From: Anaerotruncus colihominis
GTDB lineage: Bacteria > Bacillota > Clostridia > Oscillospirales > Ruminococcaceae
Direction: 5' to 3'
NCBI RefSeq assembly: GCF_010206195.1
Contig: NZ_VIQT01000018.1
Coordinates: forward strand, 17,436-81,435
DNA length: 64,000 nucleotides
Below the pieces are notes generated by a model. The model saw nothing but the letters and a program-made list of their open reading frames with translations. It did not search any database and was not told where the DNA came from. The number at the start of each line of letters is the position of its first letter. The first letter of the stretch is position 1. The translations under genes were made by a program, and so were the position numbers. This document shows positions 1 through 8,697 of this stretch, piece after piece.

Positions 1-160
1 GCGAAAAACTTCCCGGCCTTTTTGAAAAAAGGCCTCGGCGAAAAACTTCCCGGCCTTTTTGAAAAAAGGCCTCGGCGAAAAACTTCCCGGCCTTTTTGAA
101 AAAAGGCCTCGGCGAAAAACTTCCCGGCCTTTTTGAAAAAAGGCCTCAGCGAAAAACTTA
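1..160. repeat. 37-bp tandem hairpin repeat, four copies plus a partial
   Basis: Four consecutive 37-bp units start at 1, 38, 75 and 112, with the beginning of a fifth at 149. Each unit holds the near-perfect hairpin GGCCTTTTTGAAAAAAGGCC followed by TCGGCGAAAAACTTCCC. The copies are nearly identical; the fourth has A for G near its end. There are no unique spacers, so this is not CRISPR. A related, more diverged run lies in the opposite orientation at 63541-63640. Confidence 0.9.
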
Positions 161-540
161 GTTCGGCTGCGCCGCGAACAGTGGGGCGGGCGCAGTGAAA
201 TGATCTCCCTCAAGACGTACTGGCGTGCGCCCAATACGATCGCGCCAAGCAGAGGTGGGGATAACATAAGGGGAGGGGTCGCTCGACCCTCCCCTTGTGA
301 GGCGCGCTGAGGGGCGCTGCCGCGGCTTGTCCGCGCCCGGCGGCTATAGCCGCCGGAAAGCCCCGAATAGCCGGCCGGGCAAGCGCAGCGACCGGCGGTG
401 AGTGACCCGCGCACGGGTCACGCGCGCCCCCCGGCGGTGAGCGACCCGCGCACGGATTGCGCGCGCCAGGCTGCCCCCAGCAAAATCCGTGACAGACGCT
501 GCGCGGCTGGCGCGGATTTTGCAATCTCCCGCTTCCCGAA
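161..540. other. GC-rich intergenic region without a supported gene
   Basis: No reading frame here has a convincing start or recognisable protein. The stretch begins with CGGCTGCGCCGCGAACAGTGGGG (164-186; shown in two parts: CGGCTGCGCCG, CGAACAGTGGGG), which recurs inverted at 63518-63540. It then contains an AAGGGGAGGG hairpin (about 268-296), an imperfect direct duplication of a CGGCGGTGAGYGACCCGCGC segment (392-427 and 431-468), and a long inverted repeat with arms GCAAAATCC and GGATTTTGC (479-523). Confidence 0.6.
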
Positions 541-575
541 AGAAAAGGCCCGTGACAACAAAGCTGTCACGGGCT
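541..575 (-). terminator. Terminator after hydA
   Basis: On the minus strand the stem GCCCGTGACA / TGTCACGGGC is followed by CCTTTTCTTTC, 30 bases beyond the hydA stop codon. Confidence 0.75.
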
Positions 576-604
576 TGTTCTTTTGACGATGAATCGCCGC
601 GATG

Positions 605-1984
605 TCACCGGTACAATTCGGATTTTCCACGCGCGACGAACGCCCCGCGATGCGCGCGGATCACTTCCCCATCGGACACGACCTGTTCGCCGCGCAGGAA
701 AACGGCTTTCGCGCGGCCGCGCACGGCCGTCCCCTCAAACGGCGTGTAATCACAGTTCTGATGCTGCGTCCGCACGCTGATCACACCGCTGTATGACGGG
801 TCCCATACAACGATATCGGCGTCCGCGCCCGGTGCAACGACGCCCTTGCGCGGATACATCCCGAACAGGCGCGCCGTGTTTTCGGAAAGCATGGCGGCCA
901 TCTGCCCCTGTGTCATGCGGCCTGCTTCGACGCCGTATGTATAGAGCGCAGCCGGCCGGTGCTCCACACCCGGCATTCCATTGGGGATTTTCATGAAATC
1001 GCCGCGGCCAAGCTCTTTTTGTCCCTTGAAATTGTACCCGCAATGATCCGTGGAAATTGTGTCGATCTCATTGTTTAAGATGGCGTCCCACAGCGCCTCA
1101 CGGTCGGCGGCTGTACGCAGCGGCGGCGAACAGACATACTTTGCCGCCTCAAAATCCGGCCGCTCATAGAGCGATTCATCAAGCATGAGATACTGCGGGC
1201 AGGTTTCAATATATACCTGCTGCCCCCGTGCCCGCGCGCGCCGCACCTCCTCCAGCCCCATCCGCGTGCTCAGATGGACGATATTAACCGGCGTATCCGC
1301 CGCCCGCGCGATATAACAGTATCGTGCGACCGCTTCCGCTTCGACATAATCAGGACGCGCGAACGGATGGCAGCGCGGTGACAGTTTGCCCGCACGGCGC
1401 AGTTCCCCGGCCAGTTCATTGATCAAATCGCCGTTTTCACAGTGCGTCCCGACGATTCCGCCGATCTGGTTGACGCGCTTTAAAACCTCATAAACCTGCC
1501 CATCCGGCAGGCGCAGATTGTCATACGCCAGATAGAGCTTAAACGATGTCACGCCGGCCTGCGCCATATCGTCAATCTCCCGTGAAACCGCGTCGTTCCA
1601 ATCGGTGATCGCCATATGGAATCCATAATCGCACGACGCTTTTCCATCAGCTTTCGCATGCCAGTCCGCGAGCGCCTTCGCCAGTGTCCCGCCGCGGTTC
1701 TGTGTTGCGAAATCAAGGATGGTTGTCGTCCCGCCGCAGACAGCAGCAGCCGTCCCTGTTTCGAAATCGTCCGACGATACTGTCACGCCGTTATCCATAT
1801 CGAGATGTGTGTGCGCGTCGATAAATCCCGGAAACAAAAGGCATCCGGACGCGTCAAAGAGTTCGCAGCCGTTTTCCGGCAGTCCCTCCCCAACCTGCGC
1901 GATACAGCCGCCCTCGATCAGCACATCGGCCGCGCGTGTCCCGCGCGGCGTTACGACACGCCCATTTTTAATCAAAACTTTCAT
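605..1984 (-). CDS. hydA: Dihydropyrimidinase / D-hydantoinase family amidohydrolase
   Basis: A 459-residue cyclic-imide hydrolase. The binuclear metal site is complete: HTHLD (H58, H60), the carboxylated lysine in SFKLYLAY (K149), THCENG (H181), VHLST and STDHCG. In gut anaerobes and E. coli this family (HyuA) lies with ygfK and ssnA in purine-breakdown clusters, and the same trio is seen here, so a ring-opening step on a purine-derived intermediate is the inferred role. The ATG at 1984 was chosen because GGAG stands in front of it; the frame stays open to 2170, but that extension would run through a MITE. A mobile-element pair separates this gene from ygfK. Confidence 0.9.
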   Translation of the reverse strand: MKVLIKNGRVVTPRGTRAADVLIEGGCIAQVGEGLPENGCELFDASGCLLFPGFIDAHTHLDMDNGVTVSSDDFETGTAAAVCGGTTTILDFATQNRGGTLAKALADWHAKADGKASCDYGFHMAITDWNDAVSREIDDMAQAGVTSFKLYLAYDNLRLPDGQVYEVLKRVNQIGGIVGTHCENGDLINELAGELRRAGKLSPRCHPFARPDYVEAEAVARYCYIARAADTPVNIVHLSTRMGLEEVRRARARGQQVYIETCPQYLMLDESLYERPDFEAAKYVCSPPLRTAADREALWDAILNNEIDTISTDHCGYNFKGQKELGRGDFMKIPNGMPGVEHRPAALYTYGVEAGRMTQGQMAAMLSENTARLFGMYPRKGVVAPGADADIVVWDPSYSGVISVRTQHQNCDYTPFEGTAVRGRAKAVFLRGEQVVSDGEVIRAHRGAFVARGKSELYR

Positions 1985-2017
1985 ATCAAACTCCATTCTG
2001 CCGCTGAACGTCAGTCT

Positions 2018-2176
2018 CGGGGCTGTTGACAAACCAAGCCATGCCGAAAACGAGAGCGGTTTTTCGGCGGATAAAGAAAAAACACAGGCAAGCCTTTGAA
2101 AATTCACGAGTATTTTTGTGAAAGATGCCGGAATAAAGCGCCGCTGTTTGGGATACAGCGACTTTGTCAACAGGCC
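2018..2176. mobile_element. MITE family B, complete copy
   Basis: A 159-bp non-coding element with terminal inverted repeats GGGGCTGTTGACAAA (2019-2033) and TTTGTCAACAGGCC (2163-2176), flanked by the direct repeat CAGTCT (2012-2017 and 2177-2182), which looks like a target-site duplication. Its right half recurs at 49685-49797. It lies directly in front of the hydA start. Confidence 0.8.
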
Positions 2177-2184
2177 CAGTCTTA

Positions 2185-2306
2185 GAACCTGTATTCACAA
2201 TCGCCAAGCGCCGTCCAGGCGGGCTGTCGCCCGGCAAGAAAATCTATCTTGACCGGGCACAAATCCCCTCGCCTGTCCGGCGTCCTCCGGCTGTGAATAC
2301 AGGTTC
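2185..2306. mobile_element. MITE family A, copy 1
   Basis: A 122-bp element bounded by GAACCTGTATTCACA and its inverted copy TGTGAATACAGGTTC, with TTA on both sides (2182-2184 and 2307-2309), so a 3-bp target duplication. The core contains the palindrome-like GGGCTGTCGCCC. A full-length relative is at 60318-60478 and a truncated one at 49579-49684. Its left duplication overlaps the right duplication of MITE B. Confidence 0.85.
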
Positions 2307-2426
2307 TTAAACAGAAGCGAAAAGCTCCGCCAGCGGCTGTGGAGCTTTCCGCACGTCAATTTTGGCCGCCGCATGAAGGAAGATCAAAACGGGCTTTAGG
2401 GCGGGGCAAAGCCCCGCCCTGATTTG

Positions 2427-5426
2427 TTAAAACAGGTATGTGTAGTCGCGGCGCGCAGCCCGGATCAGCGCGGCCAGCTCAGCGGACATGCCGCCGTCCG
2501 ATTCGCTGAGCGTGTAGTCGGCCACCTGTCCGTCCAGGCGGACACGGTACGTCTGCCGCGCGTCGTCGAGCAACAAGAAACCTTCATTTTTGCTGTCGTT
2601 AAAATCAGCCTCGCTCCAGAACAGCGTAAATTTCTCCTTGTAGGGCGCGCTGTCATACGGGCAGAACGTAGCGCAGTTGCCGCATTCGTTGCACATGCCG
2701 TCGATGTGGATGATTTGACGCATACGCTTGCCCGGTACATGTACGGCGATATTGGCGCGGTTTGGGCAGACGTCGGCGCAGCATTCGCAGACGGTCGCGC
2801 ATTCCAGGCAGCGGCCCGGTTCTGTGCAGCCCTCGCCCTCCGGGTAAAGGGCGCCTTTCTTTTGAAGCGCGTGGTTATAGTCGGCGGATACGTTTTGGCA
2901 GGTGCAGCGGTCCGCCGCGATGTCTGCGATCGCCCCAGCGGCCTTCATCGCGTCCGCAATCGCCTCGACGACCGTGGCAGGCCCGCGGAAAGCGTCGCCC
3001 GCTACATAAACGTTTTTCACATTCGTCTCCAGCGTCGCTGCGTCGCATTGCGCACGGCCGTGCGCGTCGACTGCGATGCCGTTCTTTTCATAGAATGCCG
3101 TATCGACCTGTTCGCCGACGGCCGCGATGACCGTATCGGCCGGCAGTTCAATTGTCTCGCCTGTCGCGACCGGACTGCGGCGTCCGGTCGCGTCGGGCGC
3201 GCCAAGCTCCATGCGGCCGCAAGTCAGCACACCGCCGCGGACCCCGACCGGCGCAAGCAGCTCGCAGAACTCCACGCCGTCCTCGATCGCCAACGCAAGC
3301 TCCTCCTCGTCCGCCGGCATATAGCGTTTTGTACGGCGGTAAACAAGGCGCACCTTCCTAACGCCCGGCACGCGCACGGCCGCGCGCGCGGCGTCCATCG
3401 CAGTGTTGCCGCCGCCGATGACGACCACGTTTTCACCGAGTGAAAGCGACGCGGCGTCGCGGTTGTAGGCCGTTAAAAATTCCAATACGCCCATCGGCTC
3501 GCCATATTCAAGCTTGAGCACGCCCGGTTTCCAGGCGCCGACCGCGAGGATCACATGTGTAAAGCCCTTCGCCTTGAGTTCGTCGACAGAACCGACCTCG
3601 GCTCCGGTCACAAACTGCGCGCCCGCGGCCTTTGCGAGCGCGACGTCGTTGTCAATCGCCTCCCCAGGGATGCGGAACGACGGGATCACATGGCGCACAA
3701 TGCCGCCGAGCGTCTCCCGCTTTTCGAATACGGTGACAGATACGCCGGCGCGCGCCAAAAAATACGCCGCCGCGATGCCCGCCGGCCCGCCGCCGACGAC
3801 CGCAGCCTTTACGTCCGCGATGGGAGCGGCCTTCTCCATACCTGCCGTCAGTTCCCGGAACGCATGCTGCGCGCACTCCAGCTTCACGGCGCGGATGTGT
3901 ACGGAATCCTCATAGAAATTGCGCGTACATTTGTCGGCACAGTGATGCGGGCAGATGGTCCCTGTAATAAACGGCAGCGGATTGCGCGCGGTGATGACGC
4001 GCAGCGCCTCCAGGTATTTGCCCTGCCCCGCCAGGCGCAGATATGCCGGGATGTCCTGCTCAATCGGGCAGCCGGACCGGCACGGCGCTTCGAAACAGTC
4101 GACAAGAGGGACTTTTCGCTCCATCTTGCGGCTGGGCAGCGGCTTGATCGGCTTGCGGTAATACGGGTCGATCATCGCGTCCTCGACAAACTCGCACACC
4201 TTGGCCACATGCACGCCTGAAAACGGCTGATCTCCACAGTTATAAAGCTTTTCCGCAAGCTGGTAAAGGCGCTGATAACCGCCGGGTTTTAAAAGCGTTG
4301 TGGCCAGCGTGATCGGCCAGATCCCGGCCGCAAACAGCTTCTCAATATTATAGGCGTCCGCACCGCCGGAATAGGAGATGCGCAGCTTGCCGTCAAACTC
4401 CTTGGAAAGAAGCCTGGCGACGGAGATCGTCAGCGGATAAAGCGACCGGCCGGACATGTACATTTCATTTCCGGGCAGCTCGCCGGCGGCGATATCGACC
4501 GGGAAGGTATTCGTCAGCTTGACGCCAAAGGTCAATCCCTTGCCGTCGGCCAGCGCCTGGAGCCGCCGGATCATTGGCACGGCGTCGGCAAACTGGAGAT
4601 CCTCCTTGAAATGGTGGTCGTCAAACGCGATGTAATCAAAGCCGAGCGCATCCATTGTCTGGCGCGCGTATTCATATCCAAGCAGCGTCGGGTTACACTT
4701 GATGTAGGTGTTCAGACCCTTTTCTGTCAGCAGGTACGTCGCGATACGCTCAATCTCCTGCGGCGGGCAGCCGTGCAGCGTCGACAAAGTGATCGACGTG
4801 CAGATATGCGGCGTAATTGCTTTGACAAACGCAGCGTCAATGCGCGGCAGGCGCGCAAGGTTGTCAAGCGCCCAGGCTTTACATTCCGCCCACACCGGCG
4901 ACGCAGACGCGTCCTTTAGCCCTTCGATAAACGCGTCGATCTTCGGGGATTTTATCCCCTCCAGATCGTACCCGACGCTCATATTAAAGATAAATCCGCA
5001 GTCGTCGCCCAGGCCGAACGCGCGGGAAATCAGCTTGAGCGCGAACCACGCCTTGACATATTCGGCATACGCCTCCGGCACGCGCAGCTCAGTCGACCAT
5101 TCGACATTGTAGCATTCATCCTCCGCGCTGATGCATGGCTTGGCAACCGGCAGGTCCTCGCCGTCGAGCTGCTGTACGGTTTTTAATTCAAAAAAGCGGC
5201 TGCCCGCGGCATAGGCCGCGACGATATTCTGCGCCAACTGCGTATGCGGGCCGGCTGCCGGCCCGAACGGGGCCTCCATCCGCTCGCCGAACAGCGGCAG
5301 CATTTTGTCGCCGGACTGGTGGCGGAACAGCTTCGCCACGCCGAAGATGCTCCCCTGCGTCTGGTATTCCGTAATGATCCAATCCATCAGCTTGCCGAAC
5401 GCAATCGGCCTCATACGATCGCCCAT
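2427..5426 (-). CDS. ygfK: YgfK-type iron-sulfur flavoprotein oxidoreductase
   Basis: A 999-residue protein of the YgfK family (often named putative selenate reductase subunit). The N-terminal half is a barrel-like domain related to dihydroorotate / dihydropyrimidine dehydrogenases. The middle is a glutamate-synthase-small-subunit-like FAD/NAD(P) module with CRSGCP and CPHHCADKC cysteines and nucleotide motifs VVGGGPAGIAAA and VVVIGGGNTAMDAA. The C-terminus carries ferredoxin-type cysteines (CLECATVCECCADVCP, CNECGNCATFCP). In gut bacteria ygfK is part of published anaerobic purine-degradation clusters with ssnA and hyuA. The start has GGGAGG upstream. It is probably co-transcribed with ssnA, 100 bp upstream. 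Confidence 0.88.
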   Translation of the reverse strand: MGDRMRPIAFGKLMDWIITEYQTQGSIFGVAKLFRHQSGDKMLPLFGERMEAPFGPAAGPHTQLAQNIVAAYAAGSRFFELKTVQQLDGEDLPVAKPCISAEDECYNVEWSTELRVPEAYAEYVKAWFALKLISRAFGLGDDCGFIFNMSVGYDLEGIKSPKIDAFIEGLKDASASPVWAECKAWALDNLARLPRIDAAFVKAITPHICTSITLSTLHGCPPQEIERIATYLLTEKGLNTYIKCNPTLLGYEYARQTMDALGFDYIAFDDHHFKEDLQFADAVPMIRRLQALADGKGLTFGVKLTNTFPVDIAAGELPGNEMYMSGRSLYPLTISVARLLSKEFDGKLRISYSGGADAYNIEKLFAAGIWPITLATTLLKPGGYQRLYQLAEKLYNCGDQPFSGVHVAKVCEFVEDAMIDPYYRKPIKPLPSRKMERKVPLVDCFEAPCRSGCPIEQDIPAYLRLAGQGKYLEALRVITARNPLPFITGTICPHHCADKCTRNFYEDSVHIRAVKLECAQHAFRELTAGMEKAAPIADVKAAVVGGGPAGIAAAYFLARAGVSVTVFEKRETLGGIVRHVIPSFRIPGEAIDNDVALAKAAGAQFVTGAEVGSVDELKAKGFTHVILAVGAWKPGVLKLEYGEPMGVLEFLTAYNRDAASLSLGENVVVIGGGNTAMDAARAAVRVPGVRKVRLVYRRTKRYMPADEEELALAIEDGVEFCELLAPVGVRGGVLTCGRMELGAPDATGRRSPVATGETIELPADTVIAAVGEQVDTAFYEKNGIAVDAHGRAQCDAATLETNVKNVYVAGDAFRGPATVVEAIADAMKAAGAIADIAADRCTCQNVSADYNHALQKKGALYPEGEGCTEPGRCLECATVCECCADVCPNRANIAVHVPGKRMRQIIHIDGMCNECGNCATFCPYDSAPYKEKFTLFWSEADFNDSKNEGFLLLDDARQTYRVRLDGQVADYTLSESDGGMSAELAALIRAARRDYTYLF

Positions 5427-5526
5427 AAAAAATTCCTCCCATTTTTGCGGGGCCTTCTGCCGGCCCGCCCCATTGCATCTGTGACCGGCCGTAGTCCGGT
5501 CCTATCCGTAATATAGCCGATCAAAT

Positions 5527-6861
5527 TTACCTTGAGTTGATACGATTCCACATCGCCTGCGCGTGTGCGCGCGCGTCTGCGAGGATTTTTTTCTCGTCAA
5601 TCCCGATCAATTCGCGATCCTGCATACGCACCTTGCCATCAATCACAGTTGTAATGGTCTGGCGCCCGCTCATGCCGAACAGCGTATGGCCGTTGATATT
5701 GCCGGCCGTCAGCGGGGTCAGCGGGTCGTAATCGGTGACGATGATGTCGGCGGCGGCGCCTTCTTCAAGCGCGCCGAGCTTCTTGTCAAAGTAACGCGCG
5801 CCTATGGCCGGGTTGCCCTCGAACAGCATATAGGGCACCTCGCCCCAGGCGGCGGTCGGGTCGCAGAGGTTGTGCTTATGCAGGCAGTTGGCAACCTTCA
5901 TCGATTCATACATATCGTTCGTGTATCCATCCGTCCCAAGCCCGACCAGCAGGCCGCGGCGAATCATCTCCATCGTCGGCGGGCATCCGACGGCATTGCC
6001 CATGTTCGATTCCGGATTATGTACGACCATTGTGTTCGTTTCCTTTAAAATATCCATCTCGATGCCGTTGATGTGGATACAGTGGCCGGTGATCGTCTTT
6101 TCACCGAGGATATCGTTGTCATACAGCCGGTTGATGACGCGCTTTCCATATTTTTTCAGCGAATCGTAGACATCGGCCATCCCCTCCGCCACATGGATAT
6201 GGAAACCGATATCGGACGGCGTATGTTCGCGGCAGAGGGCGAGCGTCGCATCGGAAAGCGTGAACGACGCGTGCATCCCCATCATGCCCCTGACCATGCC
6301 GGTCGTGTCCTTCTTGCAGTGGGCGATGAAATCGACATTCTCGCGGACAGCCTGGCGCATCTTTTCCTCCCCGTCGCGGTCGGACACCTCATAGCACAGG
6401 CAGGTGCGCACGCCGATCTCTCTGGCGGCGTCCGCGATCGCAAACAGGCTTCCCGGGACTTCGCCGAAGCTGGCGTGGTGGTCGAACACCGTTGTCACGC
6501 CGCACTTGACACAGTCGATATACGTTGCCAGCGCGCTGTAGCGCGTGTCCTCCAAAAGCAGGTTGCGGTCGATCGTCCACCACATGCCGTCGAGGATATC
6601 GAGGAAATTATGCGGGTTGTAACCGTTGATCGCGATCCCGCGCGAAAAGGCGCTGTAAATATGGTTGTGGGCATTGATCAACCCCGGCAGGATCATCCCG
6701 CCGTGCGCGTCGATAAACCGGGCATCGGGCCAGCGCCGGCGCAGTTCGTCGGTTGTACCGACGGCGGCGATGACGCTGCCGTCGGCCGCGACACAGCCGT
6801 TTTCGATCAGGCGGTTGTGTTCTCCGCGCGTGATCAGCCTTCCGTTTCCAATAAGCAACAT
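5527..6861 (-). CDS. ssnA: SsnA-type putative aminohydrolase
   Basis: A 444-residue metal-dependent amidohydrolase of the SsnA / guanine-deaminase-like family. The motifs are NAHNHIYSAFSRG (the family's variant of HxH), HASFTLSD, HIHVAEG, GHCIHI and GTDGYTND, giving the full set of metal and catalytic residues. SsnA occurs with ygfK and hydantoinase in purine-use clusters, where a deamination or ring-opening step is proposed; the exact substrate cannot be read from sequence. The ATG at 6861 has GGGGAGG upstream. It is the first gene of the minus-strand ssnA-ygfK-(hydA) set. Confidence 0.85.
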   Translation of the reverse strand: MLLIGNGRLITRGEHNRLIENGCVAADGSVIAAVGTTDELRRRWPDARFIDAHGGMILPGLINAHNHIYSAFSRGIAINGYNPHNFLDILDGMWWTIDRNLLLEDTRYSALATYIDCVKCGVTTVFDHHASFGEVPGSLFAIADAAREIGVRTCLCYEVSDRDGEEKMRQAVRENVDFIAHCKKDTTGMVRGMMGMHASFTLSDATLALCREHTPSDIGFHIHVAEGMADVYDSLKKYGKRVINRLYDNDILGEKTITGHCIHINGIEMDILKETNTMVVHNPESNMGNAVGCPPTMEMIRRGLLVGLGTDGYTNDMYESMKVANCLHKHNLCDPTAAWGEVPYMLFEGNPAIGARYFDKKLGALEEGAAADIIVTDYDPLTPLTAGNINGHTLFGMSGRQTITTVIDGKVRMQDRELIGIDEKKILADARAHAQAMWNRINSR

Positions 6862-6897
6862 GGTTTTTACCTCCCCTGATTGTGTCCGCCCGTATCA

Positions 6898-6931
6898 AAA
6901 CGGGCGCCCATTCTCTGAATGGACGCCCGTT
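6898..6931. other. Hairpin in the ssnA leader
   Basis: The inverted repeat AACGGGCGYCCATTC / GAATGGACGCCCGTT lies in the 5' untranslated region between the predicted promoter (7035-7063) and the ssnA start. No run of T follows on the minus strand, so it is not an obvious terminator. It may be a regulatory or mRNA-stabilising stem. Confidence 0.5.
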
Positions 6932-7034
6932 GCCGCTCTTTGCCATGCCGGCGGACCCGGGCGCGCAGCCCGATTGTGCGTCCATCCGGCCCGTGCGCGA
7001 AGCACTCCGTTGCAGCCAACATACGATATACTTT

Positions 7035-7063
7035 TTATAAAGAACAGAATGACTATTCCACAA
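7035..7063 (-). promoter_or_regulatory. Predicted sigma-A promoter for ssnA-ygfK
   Basis: Minus strand TTGTGG, 17-bp spacer, TTATAA, leaving a leader of about 170 nt before ssnA. Confidence 0.5.
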
Positions 7064-7178
7064 ATTATACAGAATAATCGATTCTCATTCAACAAATTTA
7101 GTTTACCATGAACGGCTGTAAAATGCAAGCCTTCTATAGTTTTTTCTCAAAAAATTTTTTTGATTGGTCAACTTTTTA

Positions 7179-7207
7179 TTGAAATTTTACCGGGCGCTTG
7201 ATATGAT
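7179..7207 (+). promoter_or_regulatory. Sigma-A promoter for the first YheO-type regulator
   Basis: TTGAAA (7179-7184), 17-bp spacer, TATGAT (7202-7207), about 50 bp before the start codon. Confidence 0.7.
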
Positions 7208-7258
7208 AAAAGTATCTTAAAATCATATTTCAAGCGCCAACGCTTTGAAGGAGTGCCT

Positions 7259-7903
7259 ATGCTGGAACAAACAACGCTTACTTTCCTGCGTCAGCTCGCG
7301 CGCGGCATCTCACAGCAGTTTGGAAATTGCTGCGAGGTCGTTGTTCACGATCTGACCGACAACAATGTCGACAGTTCGATTGTAGCGATCGAAAACGGCC
7401 ATGTCACCAACCGCAAACTCGGCGACGGGCCTTCGCATGTTGTGCTTGAGGCGCTGCACGGCGACCGCAGCAGCCTGAAGGATCACCTCAATTACCTCAC
7501 CAAAACACGCGATGGGCGCATCCTGAAATCGAGCACCATCTATATCCGCGATGAACACGGAGACGCCATCGGCATTTTTTCCATCAACTACGATATCACA
7601 AACCTGCTGCTGATCGAAAACGCCGTCAAGCCGCTGATCTCCACCGGGCAGACCGGCGAAAAAGAGCCGGAGCGCATCCCCCAGAACGTCAGCGAGCTTC
7701 TTGACAGCCTGATCGAGCAGAGCGTGCGCCTTGTGGGAAAGCCGGTTGCGCTCATGGGCAAGGAGGATAAAATCAAGGCCCTGCGCTTTCTCAACGATAC
7801 CGGCGCATTTTTGATTACCAAAAGCGGAGACAAGGTGTCCAAATACTTCGGTATCTCCAAGTATACGCTCTACAGCTATATCGATGCCACAAAAGAATCA
7901 TGA
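7259..7903 (+). CDS. YheO/DauR-type transcriptional regulator
   Basis: A 214-residue protein with an N-terminal YheO-like PAS domain (about 10-120; HDLTDNNVDSSIVAIENG and SSTIYIRDEHGDAIGIFSIN are typical) and a C-terminal HTH (about 165-212, ending KVSKYFGISKYTLYSYI). Relatives such as DauR repress catabolic operons. Placed between ssnA and a purine permease it probably senses a purine-related ligand, but that is inferred from position. The ATG at 7259 is chosen because AAGGAG stands 5 bases upstream. A paralogue faces it at 7964-8608. Confidence 0.82.
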   Translation: MLEQTTLTFLRQLARGISQQFGNCCEVVVHDLTDNNVDSSIVAIENGHVTNRKLGDGPSHVVLEALHGDRSSLKDHLNYLTKTRDGRILKSSTIYIRDEHGDAIGIFSINYDITNLLLIENAVKPLISTGQTGEKEPERIPQNVSELLDSLIEQSVRLVGKPVALMGKEDKIKALRFLNDTGAFLITKSGDKVSKYFGISKYTLYSYIDATKES

Positions 7904-7933
7904 CCCTTCCGCCGGCTTTCCGGCGGGCCTGAG

Positions 7934-7970
7934 ACGGAACCGCCCTTTCAAGGCGGTTCCGTTTTATTTT
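7934..7970. terminator. Terminator between the convergent regulators
   Basis: Stem ACGGAACCGCC / GGCGGTTCCGT followed by TTTTATTTTC on the plus strand. The stem overlaps the end of the opposite gene. Confidence 0.8.
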
Positions 7971-8608
7971 CGGATCGTGTTCAAATAGCGGTAAAGCGTC
8001 GGCACGGAGACGTTCAGGCTCTCGGCGGCGTAACTGATCGAGCCCTTGACCAGAAAGGTCCCCAACTCGTCCAATCCTTCGACGATCTCCAGCTTTTCCT
8101 TCTGGCTGAGCGTGTCGATCCGCAGCTCGATCTGCGGGCAGACGCGCCGCAGGTTTGAGCGCACCAGTTCCTCCATGCTCATGTGAAAGCTCTCCGTTAT
8201 GGACGCGTCCTCTTGCAGGCCGATCCCCGCGATGAACGCGGCGAGCGCGTCGCGGGCCTGTAGCAGGCTGTGATAATCGCTGTTGACACAAAGCATTCCA
8301 ACCGGCTCGCCGCCCTTGTCCCGGATGAAAAGGGTCGAGGAGCGAAGCGGGTTTCCGTTTTTTGCGACGCCGTGGTAATTGGCCAGATGTGGCTGCTCGT
8401 CAAACGGCGTCGTCTTTAAAATTTTCAGCGCCAGGTCCGTGATGGGCGAACCGATTTCACGCCCGCTGATATGCCCATTGCGGATGGCCACAACCGAACG
8501 GCGCCAATCGGACAGGTCATGCAGCACGACCTCCGTATTTTCGCCCATACAATCAGCCAGAAAATCCACCAGCGGCAGATATGCCGCGACCAATTCATGC
8601 AAAAGCAA
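7964..8608 (-). CDS. YheO/DauR-type transcriptional regulator, second copy
   Basis: A 214-residue paralogue of the product of 7259-7903: YheO-like PAS region (VVLHDLSDWRRSVVAIRNGH, SSTLFIRDKGGEPVGMLCVN) and C-terminal HTH (SISYAAESLNVSVPTLYRYLN). No in-frame ATG precedes the conserved start, so TTG at 8608 is taken, with GGAAGGGA just upstream. The next gene upstream is the NCS2 permease (stop at 8698, 90 bp away), so both may share a transcript. Regulation of purine uptake is likely but unproven. Confidence 0.8.
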   Translation of the reverse strand: MLLHELVAAYLPLVDFLADCMGENTEVVLHDLSDWRRSVVAIRNGHISGREIGSPITDLALKILKTTPFDEQPHLANYHGVAKNGNPLRSSTLFIRDKGGEPVGMLCVNSDYHSLLQARDALAAFIAGIGLQEDASITESFHMSMEELVRSNLRRVCPQIELRIDTLSQKEKLEIVEGLDELGTFLVKGSISYAAESLNVSVPTLYRYLNTIRK

Positions 8609-8697
8609 CCATCCCTTCCGGGAGCCTGCGCGAGCGCCCCCGGAAACTGCCGGTCAAAAACCGCAGACGGATAGGATTCTCAATACAGGCTCCAAAT

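Noticed and set aside
1..160. CRISPR array
   Set aside because: The 37-bp units are contiguous and lack spacers; there are no cas genes.
1985..2170. 62-residue N-terminal extension of hydA
   Set aside because: It would be encoded by a MITE, and amidohydrolase homology begins at the 1984 ATG, which has a ribosome site.
2424..3443. Long plus-strand frame opposite ygfK
   Set aside because: It is a shadow of a GC-rich, clearly conserved gene, with arginine/alanine-rich translation, no ribosome site and no known domain.
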